Notes: generated from the letters alone by a model not told the origin. Shown: positions 46,218-55,104, counted from the stretch's first letter. The stretch: DNA of 55,104 nucleotides from Bodo saltans (GCA_001460835.1 CYKH01001770.1:1-55104), one strand, 5' to 3'. Translations and numbers: made by a program.

Positions 46218-48380
46218 ATGTTTCATGATCCATCGATGTGGAGAGACACGCTTACGGGAGGAAATCCTGGCGCTTCCCCACTCCCCCGCAGTCCAGAGGC
46301 CCTTTTCCCGCCAGCTCAACTCAACAGCCAACTTCGTACCCACGCTGGCCCATCTCCTTCACCAGATCAAGCAGAGATGTTGCAGAGGCGTGGCTCGTGG
46401 ACATTAGCTGACTTCGACATCGGCCCGAAGTTAGGGGAGGGCCAGTTTGGTAAAATTTACCTCTGTCGAGAGAAGACGACAAAATATGCGGTGGTGCTAA
46501 AACTTATTGCAAAAGAAGCTGTGATTCACAACGACTTGACACATCAGATCCAGCGAGAGATTGAGCTGCACATGTACTGCAAGCACCGAAATATTGTGCG
46601 CCTCCTCGCGTATTTCTGGGACTCTGAACGTGTGTTTCTTGTTCTGGATTATGCAGATGAAGGTAACCTCGCTACGCTTCTGCAAGCGGTCCCGCAAGGG
46701 CAGCGACTTTCCGAGTGGGCCGTGCGAAGCTTAGCTGGCCAGTTGTGCAGTGCAGTGCTGTATCTGCACCGACGTGGGATTCTCCATAGAGACATCAAGC
46801 CTGAGAATATTCTTTTCAAGAAAGGCTGCTTGAAGCTTGCCGACTTCACCTGGGCCGTGTACATGGCGCCCACGTCTGCGTCTTCCACCACCACTGCGGA
46901 GGAAAGGGGGCGCAGCAGACATCCACAGCACGATAGCCGAGGAGGAGGAAGGACTTCACTGCTGTCACCAGCTCACTACTCCGCCGCATCATCGATGCAC
47001 TCCACCATTTACACCGAAGACCGGCGATCCCCAAGTCCCAGGCGAGGGGCTCATGTTGACTACGAAGCCGAAAGACGACGAAGGCGCACAACGTTTTGCG
47101 GTACTTTGGACTATCTGCCTCCAGAGCTGATCATGCAGCGCGCCTATGATGAAGCCGTCGATATGTGGTGCGTTGGAGCAACTGTGTACGAAATGTTAGT
47201 GGGGCGCCCTCCTTTTGAGACCGCAACTGTGCGAGAGACGGAGGAGCGCATTGTTCGTGGCCAGTTTCAATTTCCAAGGCTGATTCGCGACCAGTTATCG
47301 TGGGAGGCGATGGACTTTGTATCGCGGCTGCTGCAGATCGACCCAGCACGACGAATGACGGCCGAACAGGCCGCGAGGCATCCCTTCGTGGAGAGCATAT
47401 TGCAAGCGGAGCGGCAGCGCAGCATTTCCACTGGGCGAAATCGCAGTGCGATCCCCGCCAACGAGATATTTCTGACTCGCGGAAATGGTAGTGGCTCTCA
47501 CAACCCACAAAACAGATCGAGCGGAGGTGTTCAGCAGCAACACTCCACTACACATTTTCAGAGCAACAACAACAGCAACCATAAGCACGTGGACTCGTCC
47601 AAGGCGTTTCATTACAGCGGCGTGTCGGTGAGTGCCTGCACAACCATCCTTGGAACACACAACGCCAGCAGCATCTCAGCGGTACACCCTGCCAACACCT
47701 CATCGTCGCTGGTGGCACCAACTAGTAGTTACAATGTGCACGTCACAGCGTCGTCAAGCGTTTCAGGGATGAGCCACATTGGACATCATCACAGCGGCTT
47801 GATGGGCTCCAGCATCGCTGCAGGTGGTGTGGGGCTTGGGGAATCCGTTGCAGGTGGCACGACGCTTACGAACTCTCAGAGCAACGTGACGCAAGCATCC
47901 ACGCAGGAAGGGCACGACGACGCTGCCGCGGGTGGCGATGCATTTCCATTGTCCGTACCCGACGTATCGAACATCACCGCTGCGCCTTTTGACGATGCCC
48001 CACTTCCTCCAGCAGACGTGGAGCGTGCCCTGGAGTTTGACGTGGCCCTTGGCCCTATGACCGCGACACAGGACAGTATTGTGCGTGACATCGAGGGGCC
48101 AAGTGTGACTCTATCCGTGACCCCTATCCAGCCACCGCCTGGTGCTACACCCTCGTCGCAGCCGTCGACCCCACGAACCCCAGTTCGAGCGGCCAAAGAC
48201 ATGGCAGACGATGACGTTGCGCCTGATGTCTCTGCAGTGATGATGGCATCCTCCTCAGCGCTGCCCTCCCCGGTTCCTCTGCAGCGTCCCACTGCCCCCT
48301 CTCCGCATAGTGCGAGTGGGGATAGTTTCCGCAGTGACGACGAGGGGCCCATAGATCTCAGCAGCATTGGGGCCTGGTGA
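46218..48380 (+). CDS. Aurora-like Ser/Thr protein kinase with DFT motif and activation-loop insertion
   Basis: The kinase domain spans about residues 62-393 of 720. Seen: WTLADFDIGPKLGEGQFGK, the VAIK-type lysine in YAVVLKLI, HRDIKPEN (catalytic Asp192), FCGTLDYLPPE (APE-type Glu303) and VDMWCVGATVYEMLVGRPPF. The CGTLDYLPPE block and the WxLxDFxIG start are typical of Aurora kinases. Two oddities: the magnesium-binding DFG is DFT (Asp209, Thr211), and about 80 residues of Ser/Arg-rich sequence lie between it and TFCGTLDY, where Aurora kinases have about 15-20. Lys, catalytic Asp and DFx Asp are all retained, so activity is possible. The C-terminal 330 residues are Ser/Ala/Pro-rich. Aurora kinases control spindle and cytokinesis; a mitotic role here is inferred. 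Confidence 0.88.
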   Translation: MFHDPSMWRDTLTGGNPGASPLPRSPEALFPPAQLNSQLRTHAGPSPSPDQAEMLQRRGSWTLADFDIGPKLGEGQFGKIYLCREKTTKYAVVLKLIAKEAVIHNDLTHQIQREIELHMYCKHRNIVRLLAYFWDSERVFLVLDYADEGNLATLLQAVPQGQRLSEWAVRSLAGQLCSAVLYLHRRGILHRDIKPENILFKKGCLKLADFTWAVYMAPTSASSTTTAEERGRSRHPQHDSRGGGRTSLLSPAHYSAASSMHSTIYTEDRRSPSPRRGAHVDYEAERRRRRTTFCGTLDYLPPELIMQRAYDEAVDMWCVGATVYEMLVGRPPFETATVRETEERIVRGQFQFPRLIRDQLSWEAMDFVSRLLQIDPARRMTAEQAARHPFVESILQAERQRSISTGRNRSAIPANEIFLTRGNGSGSHNPQNRSSGGVQQQHSTTHFQSNNNSNHKHVDSSKAFHYSGVSVSACTTILGTHNASSISAVHPANTSSSLVAPTSSYNVHVTASSSVSGMSHIGHHHSGLMGSSIAAGGVGLGESVAGGTTLTNSQSNVTQASTQEGHDDAAAGGDAFPLSVPDVSNITAAPFDDAPLPPADVERALEFDVALGPMTATQDSIVRDIEGPSVTLSVTPIQPPPGATPSSQPSTPRTPVRAAKDMADDDVAPDVSAVMMASSSALPSPVPLQRPTAPSPHSASGDSFRSDDEGPIDLSSIGAW

Positions 48381-48450
48381 TACTTTGGTTGAAGAAACCA
48401 TCGTGAAAATAAACTCTGTTCTTCTGTTTGTTCACTTAAACTATTGCTAA

Positions 48451-48493
48451 ACTTCTTGCTTGGTGTCTTACTTGCCGCGCAACATACATTTAG
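48451..48493 (+). promoter_or_regulatory. Putative spliced-leader acceptor for the RRM-like gene
   Basis: A CT-rich stretch is followed by TAG at 48491-48493, 34 bases before the ATG at 48528. Confidence 0.5.
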
Positions 48494-48527
48494 GTTCAGA
48501 TAACGAGCAGTGTGCAACACACAAAAC

Positions 48528-49154
48528 ATGGCCACAGAGTCATCCAGCGCGCTCAACATCAGCCTTGTGGGCCGCATGCACCGCACGGTGTTCGTTGAGG
48601 GCTGCAACCCCAATTTCTATGATGAATTGGCAACATTGTTTGCTGCCAAGTGTGGAAGAATCGAGGCGAGGGGGATGGTCGGTGCCCGGTACGCTGTGGT
48701 GTTTGAGCAACTCAACAGTATCAGCACAGCGGTGGCTCTTCACGGCATGGTGTTCATCGACATGAAATCGAAGCTGCTCATTTGGGCCGCGGACAAAACA
48801 CCACCCACGGAAGCTGCACAGTTGGCGCTTGGCGGACCGGCCGGTGGGGCTGAGAAACCAAATGCTGCCGCGTCAGAAGCACGACGTGCTCGAATAGAGG
48901 CATTCTTAAGCCTTGGTGGCGGAGACTCTTCCGCTGCTGCTACCTCGGATCGTGCCGTGCAGGTGGTCACTGCTCAGGAACGCCGATTGCAGATGTTTAA
49001 GTTGTGCATCCGGCAGGTAAAGGCGCTGAACGTGTTGGTTGGATTTGAGAAGGAAAAGGTTGATCGTGAGCTTGCATCTTTGGAAGTGTCGACGGCTGCA
49101 ACGGAGTCGATTATTGCCGGCCTCAAAGAGAAGAAAGGAGTCACTGCGGCGTGA
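48528..49154 (+). CDS. Small protein with an RRM-like fold and C-terminal coiled coil
   Basis: The 208-residue product has a probable degenerate RNA-recognition motif at about residues 18-90: RTVFVEGCNPNFYDELATLF, CGRIEARGMVGARYAVVFEQ, then ALHGMVFIDMKSKLLIWAAD. The order strand-helix-strand-strand-helix-strand fits RRM. The aromatic RNP residues are mostly absent, so RNA binding is uncertain; such domains can also bind proteins. An Ala/Gly-rich linker leads to a charged helix, probably coiled coil, in the last 60 residues. The chosen ATG is the first in-frame ATG after the acceptor. Confidence 0.65.
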   Translation: MATESSSALNISLVGRMHRTVFVEGCNPNFYDELATLFAAKCGRIEARGMVGARYAVVFEQLNSISTAVALHGMVFIDMKSKLLIWAADKTPPTEAAQLALGGPAGGAEKPNAAASEARRARIEAFLSLGGGDSSAAATSDRAVQVVTAQERRLQMFKLCIRQVKALNVLVGFEKEKVDRELASLEVSTAATESIIAGLKEKKGVTAA

Positions 49155-49229
49155 CAGTTCTTTATGACAGTTGTTTATGTTTGCGCACCAAAAATAAGTG
49201 ACTGATCCCGTGTAACAAATGAATTGATT

Positions 49230-49278
49230 GACTTTTTCACACTTCTTCATTTTATATTTTTTTTTGTATTTATGTGAG
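49230..49278 (+). promoter_or_regulatory. Putative spliced-leader acceptor for the gene at 49289
   Basis: A strong T-rich tract is followed by AG at 49277-49278, ten bases before the ATG. The ATGTGA at 49272 lies upstream of the acceptor and would be removed. Confidence 0.55.
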
Positions 49279-49288
49279 AGGAAACAAA

Positions 49289-50455
49289 ATGAGGCGCACC
49301 CGATTGAGATGTGCTGGGATCGACATTAAAACTGGCCTTACGAATTTGGCAGCTAGCAATCTCAGAGAGACCCCTGGAGCCCTCCCAGTGATTTCAAGAG
49401 CCGCCCATTATGCCGGTGAAGGGTACTCCTTCATGGATACGATGCTCACTCTTGGGCCTAGAGCTGCGCTGGGCTTCTTGCGCACGCGTGCTTCGGCATA
49501 CATGGTGTTCTGCACCGCCGCGTTTTTGGGTGTCAGCTACTTCATGACCACGGATCGTGTTCGGCTTCGTAGCTCTGAGCTGATTGTGCCCCTGCGAATG
49601 AAGTCCCAGTCTGCTGATCAATCTGTTGTGAAGAGGAACCGCATTACTGGCGCAGAGACTGTCATTGAGGCGGTCGATGGTCCGCATGGGGAGACGGTGT
49701 ACTTCCGTGCTCACGTGAACCGATTGTTGTACACGTACCACGTGTACAAACCAAAGAAGGAGGAATACTTGCTGATTGATATTGGAGGCGAACTGGCTGC
49801 CGATCGGTTTTGTGACGTTGAGCATAAACGTGGCCGCGTGCACGAGGAGCGAGCGTTGTCCGAGGCAATGGCGCGCGGTGCCAAGATGCATAAGACATTA
49901 CCAGTGGAGGCCCCTGTGCGTGGACGCAGAGAGATGCTTCATCCCGCTGCTGACGTAGCTCCTCAAAGTAGCTCCTCCTCGTCCTCGTCCTCCTCCTCGG
50001 CAGCGACGCAGTTGAGCGAAGGCGCAACCATTGGCGTGAAGTACTCTGCTCGAATAGAACGAATGCCTGGTGGAGATCTTGGGCACCTCTTCACCGTCCG
50101 TGAAGTGATGACCAACGCCATCAAGGAAACAATGGTGGAGGGATACAGGCAATGCATTTACAAGAAGTACAGACATGGAGTCCCTACATCATCATCGTCA
50201 TCTGTAGCAACAAGTTCTTCTTCTGCAGGACTCCCAGTTGTTCACCCCGTGCTGGTGGATTTGCATATGGGCCAGGGGACGTGGGACGGTCAGGGCATCA
50301 CAGCGGTTGACGTTCTGCACCATGTGACCGGAACGACGGATACCACAGCAGCGCTACGAAATCTTGAGGAGATTGTGTTGCAGAAGGCGACAAATAAAAT
50401 GGGACACTTTGCCATTCTATCAGATCTGCACATGACATTGCGCGGGGGCGCGTGA
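49289..50455 (+). CDS. Unknown single-span membrane protein, possibly mitochondrial
   Basis: The 388-residue product is not recognised. The first 60 residues are basic and poor in acidic residues, compatible with a mitochondrial presequence, and one hydrophobic span (AYMVFCTAAFLGVSYFM, about residues 70-87) follows. The rest is soluble: a region with YFRAHVNRLLYTYHVYKPKK and YLLIDIGGELAAD, a polyserine run near nt 49971-50000, then a C-terminal domain with VLVDLHMGQGTWDGQG and MGHFAILSDLHMTL. The layout resembles inner-membrane assembly factors, but no specific family can be named. No catalytic motif is seen. Confidence 0.7.
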   Translation: MRRTRLRCAGIDIKTGLTNLAASNLRETPGALPVISRAAHYAGEGYSFMDTMLTLGPRAALGFLRTRASAYMVFCTAAFLGVSYFMTTDRVRLRSSELIVPLRMKSQSADQSVVKRNRITGAETVIEAVDGPHGETVYFRAHVNRLLYTYHVYKPKKEEYLLIDIGGELAADRFCDVEHKRGRVHEERALSEAMARGAKMHKTLPVEAPVRGRREMLHPAADVAPQSSSSSSSSSSSAATQLSEGATIGVKYSARIERMPGGDLGHLFTVREVMTNAIKETMVEGYRQCIYKKYRHGVPTSSSSSVATSSSSAGLPVVHPVLVDLHMGQGTWDGQGITAVDVLHHVTGTTDTTAALRNLEEIVLQKATNKMGHFAILSDLHMTLRGGA

Positions 50456-50833
50456 TGATCACATTGGAAGTGAGTGTTTTTTATTGTTTATCACTGACAT
50501 CGTTTGAGAGATGATGGTGCTTGGATTGGCTTGCTTTTCCTTGTGTTTGTTTGTGAATAGATAAGAGATCTGAGAGAGGTTAAATTTTCCCCCAATTTTC
50601 CTAACCAAAAAACGCCTTCCTGTGGCCCCCCCACTTTTTCTGTTTCGTGATACATTTCGCACCCCCATCGCGAAAAGCAGAACCACGCAGCCACGTCCTC
50701 TCAACCTAAGCCCTTTCATTTTCTTCGCGGGGCCTTCTCTTCCACACGAGCCAGGTTTCTTGCACGGAAGAACAAGACACAGATCCCATCCGCTACCGGT
50801 AGCGACATCCCCACCACCGCTACGACGACTCCT
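50456..50833 (+). other. Intergenic spacer before the nucleotide-sugar transporter
   Basis: This 378-bp spacer has several pyrimidine-rich stretches, including a C-rich one at 50629-50644 and the tract at 50711-50745. No gene is recognised. Confidence 0.6.
50711..50750 (+). promoter_or_regulatory. Putative spliced-leader acceptor for the nucleotide-sugar transporter
   Basis: A CT-rich tract is followed by AG at 50749-50750, 83 bases before the ATG. An alternative AG follows the C/T-rich stretch at about 50680. Confidence 0.4.
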
Positions 50834-52276
50834 ATGACGCTGTTTTACTCTTCGTCCGATCATTCCCTGCGCAAGATGCCGTCATGGTTGTTTGCTTGTG
50901 TCTTTCCTAAAGCATTGACAGTGCTGATTCTTCTTACATTCCAAAACTGTGCCGTCGCCCTCTTTCTGCGCTACACACGCACACGCACGGATGTCCCGAA
51001 GGCCCACATTGGATGCGTTGTGATGCTTCAAGAGTTGTTAAAGTTTCTGATCTCCGTCGTGTGGTGCGTGCACGAGGTAAAATCAACACTTTCATACCAC
51101 CCACCCCCTCCACCTCCTCCCTTGGCTCGCAATGTCAGCAGCAGTGTTGGTGTTACTGTAGGAGGGGGCGCGTCGTGTGAAACATCTATCATCGGAGGAG
51201 ATGTGCGGTCACCATTCACTGTCGCAGTCCAAGTGAATAGCGCCGCGATTCAGTTATCCACTGACGTCACATCAGCTAGCAGTAGTAGTAATATTGTCTT
51301 CAGCACAACAAGTCATCATCAAGGCCACCTTCAGCAACTCCACCATGATGATCGTCGTGATGCGGAGGAAGAGATGTGCGATGACAGAGGCCGCCCTATG
51401 ACGTACCGGGATGTGATGACCAAGTCCTCCTGCCGCGCTGCTCTTCTGCACGCTGTTGCAGCCGACGTGTTCAACCGTCAAGGGCTCAAGTTGCTCATTC
51501 CAAGCGGCCTGTTTTCATTGCAAAATACATTGCTGTTTGTTGCCATGGCCAACTTGGAGCCCACAACGTTCTTGGTGCTGTATCAATCAAAAATTCTGAC
51601 CACTGGAATTCTGATGGTGCTGCTGTTAGGACGATCCTTTGGCCCACAGAAATGGTTCGCGATGATTGTGCTCCTCTGCGGCATTATTTTGACGCAGTAC
51701 AATCCGAACGGTAGAAAGATACCTGCTCCCGGCGAGAGCCTCTCGACAGGACTAATGGCTGTACTATTTTGCAGCCTTTCCTCTTCGATTGCTGGTGTCG
51801 TTATGGAAAAATTTATGAAGGACGGCGCAACGTCCACTACTGCACTACCTCCCTCAACGTTAAACGGGAGTGGAATCGGCTCGCACTTATCCCCCTCCTC
51901 TCCCTCTGCTGTGTACAACAGCCACCTCTCCACGAAGAATGTTCATCTTAGTTTTTTCTCGATGGTGCTTGTCGGCATTCCTGTTGTGTTTGGTATTTGG
52001 AGCGGCGCTGACGATGTGTTCGTAAGTGTGTTCCATGGAGTAGACGAAGTGGTGTGTGCGATGATTGTCAACCAAGCACTCGGCGGCATTCTTGTTGCCC
52101 TGTGTCTTCGGCACGCCGATAATATTTTGAAGACATTCGCGACAACGTGTGCGATTGTCGTAGGTGGCGTGGTGTCCCACTTTCTGTTTGGTTTTGTGCC
52201 GTCCGCATCCTTCGTGTTAGGCTCCTTGACGGTGATGGGAGCTATTGTACTTTATGGAATGCCTGATGTATGTTGA
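50834..52276 (+). CDS. Nucleotide-sugar transporter, SLC35A (UDP-Gal/UDP-GlcNAc/CMP-sialate) type
   Basis: These Golgi/ER antiporters import nucleotide sugars for glycosylation in exchange for nucleoside monophosphate. The 480-residue product has about ten hydrophobic spans and the family blocks: LTFQNCAVALFLRYTRT, VVMLQELLKFLISVVWC, SLQNTLLFVAMANLEPTTF (matching the family LQNNLxYxAxxNLxxxxF), VLYQSKILTTGILMVLLLGR, QKWFAMIVLLCGIILTQYN, and DNILKTFATTCAIVVGGVVS. A hydrophilic His/Ser-rich insertion of about 100 residues (nt 51085-51400) between spans 2 and 3 makes it longer than the usual 320-350. A second one near nt 51830-51930 splits the centre. Sugar specificity cannot be read from the sequence. 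Confidence 0.88.
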   Translation: MTLFYSSSDHSLRKMPSWLFACVFPKALTVLILLTFQNCAVALFLRYTRTRTDVPKAHIGCVVMLQELLKFLISVVWCVHEVKSTLSYHPPPPPPPLARNVSSSVGVTVGGGASCETSIIGGDVRSPFTVAVQVNSAAIQLSTDVTSASSSSNIVFSTTSHHQGHLQQLHHDDRRDAEEEMCDDRGRPMTYRDVMTKSSCRAALLHAVAADVFNRQGLKLLIPSGLFSLQNTLLFVAMANLEPTTFLVLYQSKILTTGILMVLLLGRSFGPQKWFAMIVLLCGIILTQYNPNGRKIPAPGESLSTGLMAVLFCSLSSSIAGVVMEKFMKDGATSTTALPPSTLNGSGIGSHLSPSSPSAVYNSHLSTKNVHLSFFSMVLVGIPVVFGIWSGADDVFVSVFHGVDEVVCAMIVNQALGGILVALCLRHADNILKTFATTCAIVVGGVVSHFLFGFVPSASFVLGSLTVMGAIVLYGMPDVC

Positions 52277-52351
52277 GGAGAGGAACTTCCAATCGTATCA
52301 AATCATTCTAATATGTCTTTCAATGATAAATATATGACGCTTCCGTCTGAT

Positions 52352-52378
52352 ATGCTTGGCTCTTTCTTGGTTGAAAAG
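52352..52378 (+). promoter_or_regulatory. Putative spliced-leader acceptor for the LRR gene
   Basis: A pyrimidine-rich stretch (gctctttcttggtt) is followed by AG at 52377-52378, 48 bases before the ATG. Confidence 0.45.
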
Positions 52379-52426
52379 AGTGTAATGAATCCTCGAGAGA
52401 GGTAGATCACTAGGACAGTTTGGTGG

Positions 52427-55104
52427 ATGATGGACATCGGGGCGTTGACGACTCTGCTACTTCTTACAGCTCTCGTAGCACGTGCCCAGCAGTGCCCCTG
52501 CTCTCATCGTGCTGGTGCTATTCGAGCACTCTACACCACCACGAGCGGAGCTGATTGGGTGCGCCCATGGGATATGACATCCCCCTCCATACCGTGCGGC
52601 CTAGAGGGTGTGACTTGTGATGCCGCTTTTCAAGATGTGACACAACTGCAGCTCAGGAGCCTGTCGATATGTCGTCGAATATGCTCTCTGGGACACTTTC
52701 GCCTGAGTTTTCAACGTGGAGCCGTGTGAATTTCGTATTTTTTGCGTCAAACGACATTTCAGGAGTACTTCCGCCAGAGTACGCAAATTGGACACTTATT
52801 GACCGTGCTGATTTTAGCCGCAATAATTTATTTGGCGCTCTTCCTATTGCTTTTAGCAATTGGCAACGCATCACATACTTCGATGTCAATAGTAACGGGT
52901 TTGTTGGGACGCTACCTGCCGCATACAGCGCGTGGTCGCAGATTTTGACATTTGCAGTGCAAAACAATACCCTCAACGGAACTCTTCCCGACAGCTTTTC
53001 TTCATGGAAATACATCGATGTGTTTGATGTGTCCTTCAACAGTTTGTCTGGGTCATTGCCTGAGTCTTACGGTGCTTGGAGAGCGATGATTCGGTTTTTG
53101 TGTAGCGCCAATTTGTTTGTGGGGCCAATTCCTGCAGGATACAGTTCATGGTCACGCCTTTCAACGTTTGCAGTGGGTGGAAATTCCCTTAGCGGCACAC
53201 TACACTTTGACTATTCGTTGTGGATAAACATTGCTGTGTTTGACGTGTCCACAAACAAATTGTCTGGGTCATTGCCTGAGTCTTACGGCGCTTGGACTGC
53301 GCTGAGTTTATTTAAAACTGACAACAATTTCTTGGAAGGTTCGCTCCCTGAGACTTATCACGCGTGGTCACAGCTTTCAACTTTCGCAGTAGATCGAAAT
53401 TCCTTAAGCGGAACTCTTCCCAGCAACTATTCTTCATGGCAACGTATGTCTGTTTTCGTTGCGTCCTCAAACAAACTGACTGGGTCTCTGCCTGAGTAGT
53501 ATGGCGCTTGGACTACGCTGAATCGATTTGATATTGGAGACAATTTGTTTGTTGGGACGCTTCCTGCAGGATACAGTTCCTGGTCGCATCTTTCAGCGTT
53601 TGCAGTGGGTGGAAATTCCCTTAGCGGCACACTACACGGAGACTACTCTTTCTGGACGAACATCACTCTGTTTAATGTCTCCTCGAACAGGGTATCTGGG
53701 TCGTTGCCAGCGGGCTACAGCGCGTGGTCACAGCTTTCACTTTTCGCAGTAAATCGGAATTCCTTAAGCGGCACTCTACCCGACAACTACTCCTCATGGA
53801 CAACGTTGTTTGAATTCGATGTGTCCACAAACAAGTTGTCTGGGTCATTGCCTGGGTCCTACGACGCTTGGACTATGCTGCGACGATTCGATGCTGCCGA
53901 CAATTTGTTTACGGGAACACTCCCTGGGACATACAAGGCATGGTCATGGCTATTGTCCTTCACGGTCGGCGGAAATTCGCTGAGCGGCACCCTACACCCA
54001 GATTACTCTTTTTGGACAAGTATTGCTTTGTTCAATCTGACTTCAAACCGCTTCTCTGGGTCATTGCCGGAAGCCTACTCTTCGTGGACATCACTGGTGC
54101 GGTTTCAAGTCAGCAACAACTCACTCAGCGGCTCTTTTTCCGAAAGCTTTAAGACTTGGAGTGCGCTTTTTCTATTCTACGCTGGCACAAATCAGTTTTC
54201 TGGTTCCCTCCCCGGTGTGTACAGTGCATGGTCACACCTGGATGTGTTCTCCGCACAACAGAACTCCTTGTCTGGCGCTTTGCCTTCAGAGTATGGCGTG
54301 TGGAACTTGTCTACTTTTTCTGTTGGAGGAAACAGTTTGACGGGAACGCTTCCGGTGTCGTACAGCAGTTGGACGTATACGATCTCCTTTGTGGTGAATT
54401 CCAACTTCCTCTCGGGCACGATCCCTGCAGCGTTCGGGAACATGAGAAGCCTGCAGATGTTTCAAGGAGGCAGCAACATGTTCACTGGCACCATACCTGT
54501 GTCGTTGGTGTTGATCCCAACGCTGGTAGTCTTCGGCGTGGGGTACAATCAGCTGACTGGCCTCCTGCCTTCACGCTGCAGTAGCTCCATCTTGGCGTTT
54601 GTAGTCCAAAACAATTCTGGCATCACGGGATCCTTGCCGCAAGGGATATCACTTTTTTCTGGAGTTGGTATTTGCGGAACAAGGGTGTGTCCTACGGCAG
54701 CATACCCTCGTCAATACTGTTTTCCACAAGACATTGTCTTTAACTCCGCTGATCCAGTAAGTGTCGCTGCCGCGGCACACCCCTTCCAAGATGTGTGCAC
54801 ACCGTTCCCAGACCGCACAACGTCGAGGACGATATCTCCCCCAAATGTCCCGCGCGCATCTGCCCGCCTGCTATCGCAGAACTCGAATGCTGCTGTCGAC
54901 AGCATCTCAGCTGTGATGTATGTCTCCTTTGTGTTAGGTGTTAGTGCGTCTGCCTTGTCGCGTGGCGCTCTGCCCAGTCTCCAGCGCTCCGCCAGCGTCC
55001 TGCGGATGATGGGAGCGTGCGATGCGCCAGGCAGCGACAACACAGCACCAATGTACAGTGCTCTGGCGGACAATCCGTTGGCACTTCCCATTCCTATCGG
55101 TGCC
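52427..55104 (+). pseudogene. PSA/GP46-like leucine-rich-repeat surface protein, broken by a frameshift and a stop; 3' partial
   Basis: A signal peptide (IGALTTLLLLTALVARAQQ) and an LRR N-cap (AIRALYTTTSGADWVRPWD, then CGLEGVTCD) lie at 52427-52660. About 24 leucine-rich repeats of about 24 residues follow, with consensus LSGTLPxxYSSWxxLxxFxVxxN, the type found in Leishmania PSA/GP46 surface antigens. After a Cys-containing cap (CGTRVCPTA, FQDVC) comes a stretch that may lead to membrane spans beyond the window. Two breaks are seen. The frame shifts near 52660-52668 (one base lost or two gained), from LQLRSL into MSSNMLSGTL. A TAG at 53497 stands where sister repeats have Ser in LPESYGAW. From 53500 the frame is open to 55104. 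Breaks may be real decay or sequence error. The C-terminus faintly resembles the first gene of the window near nt 1300-1400. Confidence 0.82.

Noticed and set aside
53497-53499. Stop-codon reassignment as an explanation of the in-frame TAG in the LRR gene
   Set aside because: TAG is used as the normal terminator by several genes here (for example SLY1, the HECT ligase and the MATH-BTB gene), so TAG is not reassigned.
1-55104. tRNA, rRNA, CRISPR, insertion sequences or an intact retrotransposon
   Set aside because: None was recognised by eye on either strand: no tRNA-like B box in a fold, no regularly spaced repeats, and no transposase or reverse transcriptase motif. A tRNAscan or covariance-model search was not possible here.

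Overview
The window looks like nuclear DNA of a kinetoplastid protist, most likely a free-living bodonid such as Bodo saltans. About 18 genes all lie on the + strand with no visible introns. They are separated by short spacers that hold pyrimidine tracts followed by AG dinucleotides, as expected for trans-splicing of a polycistronic transcript. Products are clearly eukaryotic (Sly1, a HECT ligase, MCM10, NAF1, Cdc14, an Aurora-like kinase). There is no sign of bacterial operons, rRNA, tRNA or CRISPR. Species is inference; gene order and strand are seen directly.

Layout. 3-2789: 3' part of a Ser/Thr-rich multi-pass membrane protein. 3114-5095: SNARE regulator Sly1, frame broken by a 23-bp tandem duplication. 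5478-15881: giant SPRY/HECT ubiquitin ligase, interrupted by a 300-N gap. 16360-29598: a 4412-residue protein built from about 33 fibronectin-III-like modules carrying a WGxWS signature. 29931-30608: peroxisomal/glycosomal membrane protein PXMP4. 30734-31738: spectrin-like coiled-coil protein cut by a second 300-N gap. 32047-34185: replication factor MCM10, N-terminus in the gap. 34350-35736: H/ACA snoRNP assembly factor NAF1, broken by a perfect 307-bp tandem duplication. 35938-36708: small BTB/T1 protein. 36879-37985: possible divergent SET-like protein. 38338-39841: TMEM144-type transporter with a 156-bp internal duplication and a 13-bp frame-breaking duplication. 39842-41305: a long gene-free stretch with diverged direct repeats. 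41306-43048: MATH-BTB protein. 43168-45993: Cdc14-type phosphatase. 46218-48380: Aurora-like kinase with DFT in place of DFG. 48528-49154: RRM-like protein. 49289-50455: single-span membrane protein of unknown function. 50834-52276: nucleotide-sugar transporter. 52427-55104: PSA/GP46-like leucine-rich-repeat surface protein with a frameshift and an in-frame stop, running off the window.

As usual in kinetoplastids, neighbours are not functionally grouped, although several ubiquitin-adaptor types (HECT, BTB, MATH-BTB) and a mitotic kinase/phosphatase pair occur close together. The most practical observation is that three conserved genes are each broken by a perfect short tandem duplication whose removal exactly restores the frame. 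This points to a recurrent assembly error (or, less likely, recent real duplications). The most novel biology is the giant WGxWS fibronectin-III array, the DFT Aurora-like kinase with a long activation-loop insertion, and a possible shared membrane-proximal domain in the surface proteins at the two ends of the window.
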